From Actinomycetota bacterium (GTDB lineage: Bacteria; Actinomycetota; Acidimicrobiia; Acidimicrobiales; Ilumatobacteraceae), in NCBI GenBank assembly GCA_026393695.1, contig JAPKZR010000284.1, positions 1 through 39,196 of the forward strand: a stretch of DNA of 39,196 nt, written 5' to 3'. The position numbers and the translations under genes are program-made. Positions 38,201 through 39,196 of the stretch are shown here, in pieces. Position 1 is the stretch's first letter; every line of letters starts with the position of its first letter. The notes under the pieces were generated by a model. The model made no database searches and was not told where the DNA came from. It was given only the letters and a program-made list of their open reading frames with translations.

Positions 38201-38225
38201 GCGCGGTCAACGCCGTTGACCGCGC
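38201..38225. terminator. Candidate bidirectional terminator hairpin between convergent rluD and the Rrf2 gene
   Basis: GCGCGGTCAAC-GCC-GTTGACCGCGC, perfect 11-bp inverted repeat in the convergent gap; no T-tract. Confidence 0.55.
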
Positions 38226-38239
38226 TGAGCGCCTTGTGG

Positions 38240-38695
38240 TTAGCGCTTGGCGGCGAGCATGTCTGGCCAAGGCGTTGAACCCTGGGCCGCTTCGGCAATG
38301 TCTGCCAACGTGAAGCCATCCATGTGTAAGCGCATAATCTCGCCGGCTTCTTTCCAGATGGCCAAGAGAACGCACTGACCTTCGTGATTACACGAACCGT
38401 CTTCATGCGGTTCGCCGAAGTCGCCGAGCGAGATGGGGCCATCGACGGCCGACAGAATCTCGGACAACTTGATGTCTACGGTTGGCCGGGCGAGCACGTA
38501 GCCGCCGCCCACTCCGCGCTTTGAACGCACCAAGCCTGCGCCTTTGAGGGCCAACAGAATTTGCTCCAAGTATGGCTGTGGCAAACCGGTGCGCCGAGCG
38601 ATGTCGCTCACCGAGGTGGGACCCGGTTCTTCGATATGCAAGGCCAGTGACAGGAGGGCCCGACAGGCATAGTCACCTTTGGTGGAAACGCGCAC
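38240..38695 (-). CDS. Rrf2-family transcriptional regulator
   Basis: VRVSTKGDYACRALLSLALHIEEPGPTSVSDIARRTGLPQPYLEQILLALKGAGLVRSKRGVGGGYVLARP (Rrf2 wHTH) with Cys pair CNHEGQC. GTG at 38695; the ORF track extends to the window edge. Confidence 0.9.
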   Translation of the reverse strand: MRVSTKGDYACRALLSLALHIEEPGPTSVSDIARRTGLPQPYLEQILLALKGAGLVRSKRGVGGGYVLARPTVDIKLSEILSAVDGPISLGDFGEPHEDGSCNHEGQCVLLAIWKEAGEIMRLHMDGFTLADIAEAAQGSTPWPDMLAAKR

Positions 38696-38809
38696 GTGAG
38701 CATAGTAGGCGCAAACGACCCAAGACTTTGGATCGATCGGACACCCACGCCGTTGTCGCTGTGCTTGTGAGTAGCAATTTGGTCGAGTTGGTGGTCCACT
38801 AGGGCAGTC

Positions 38810-39196
38810 GTGAATATCGCACCCATCCTTCCTGCCTACTCGGGCGCCAACGTTCGAGGCATCATCCCGGCGCTGCTGGCTCCTCGAGGTGCGCCGAAGC
38901 CAGCGTGGATGCCTGCGGCCATCTCGCGAGCCAATCAGGTTGTGGTGCTTGTCATCGATGGCCTTGGGTGGGAGCAGTTGCAGAGCCGAATCCATCTCGC
39001 TCCAACGCTGGCAGCGATGCAGGGTTCGGCGATCACTACGGTGGCGCCGTCCACAACAGCCACTGCGCTGACATCGATTACCACGGGCCTCACACCAGGC
39101 GAACATGGCGTGTTGGGCTATCGCATCGAACTCGGCGGCGACATCGTCAACATGTTGCGCTGGCACGGCGAGCGCGGCGACGTGCGCCGTTCGCAT
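38810..39196 (+). CDS. Type I phosphodiesterase/nucleotide pyrophosphatase (alkaline phosphatase superfamily), truncated by the right window edge
   Basis: VVVLVIDGLGWEQLQ metal-site motif and APSTTATALTSITTGLTPGEHGVLGY, typical of this family. GTG at 38810; open to 39196. Confidence 0.85.
   Translation, partial: MNIAPILPAYSGANVRGIIPALLAPRGAPKPAWMPAAISRANQVVVLVIDGLGWEQLQSRIHLAPTLAAMQGSAITTVAPSTTATALTSITTGLTPGEHGVLGYRIELGGDIVNMLRWHGERGDVRRSH

Noticed and set aside
38240-39196. Long 318-aa version of the Rrf2 ORF reaching the right edge
   Set aside because: The upstream extension overlaps the divergent phosphodiesterase gene and is low-complexity. The Rrf2 domain begins at VRVSTKGDYA, with GTG 38695 preceded by TACTAT-N6.

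Overview
This 39.2 kb window looks like high-GC actinobacterial chromosome, probably Acidimicrobiia-like (taxon inferred, not tested). It carries a nearly complete dcw (division and cell wall) cluster on the + strand: mraZ, rsmH, ftsL-like, ftsI, murE, mraY, murD, ftsW, murG, murC, murB, ftsQ, ftsZ, yggS, sepF, divIVA, then a T-box leader and ileS, a DUF167 gene, a Lys/Ala/Pro-repeat DksA/TraR-like gene, lspA and rluD. On the left flank are an MtrAB-like two-component system, an inositol monophosphatase, a polyprenol-phosphate mannosyltransferase, NUDIX, dinB, DUF3040, a TgpA/DUF58/MoxR operon, a ROK kinase, an acyl-CoA dehydrogenase, an HNH endonuclease and an LplA-like protein. On the right flank are an Rrf2 regulator and a truncated phosphodiesterase-family gene. 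I saw no mobile elements, CRISPR arrays, rRNA, tRNA or defence systems, and I cannot support a wholly new multi-gene system. The items most worth a second look are: (i) an exact 43-bp tandem duplication that breaks rluD; (ii) a 2-nt frame disruption at a repeat junction in the KAAP-repeat DksA-like gene; (iii) a structured rsmH (mraW) leader whose stem ends directly at the start codon; (iv) a period-10 TGGGG array upstream of mraZ; (v) no murF between murE and mraY; (vi) a recurrent TANNNT-N6/7-start-codon arrangement suggesting leaderless transcription; and (vii) a short-Stem-I ileS T-box with an ATC specifier. All protein names come from motif recognition by eye; no database search was run.
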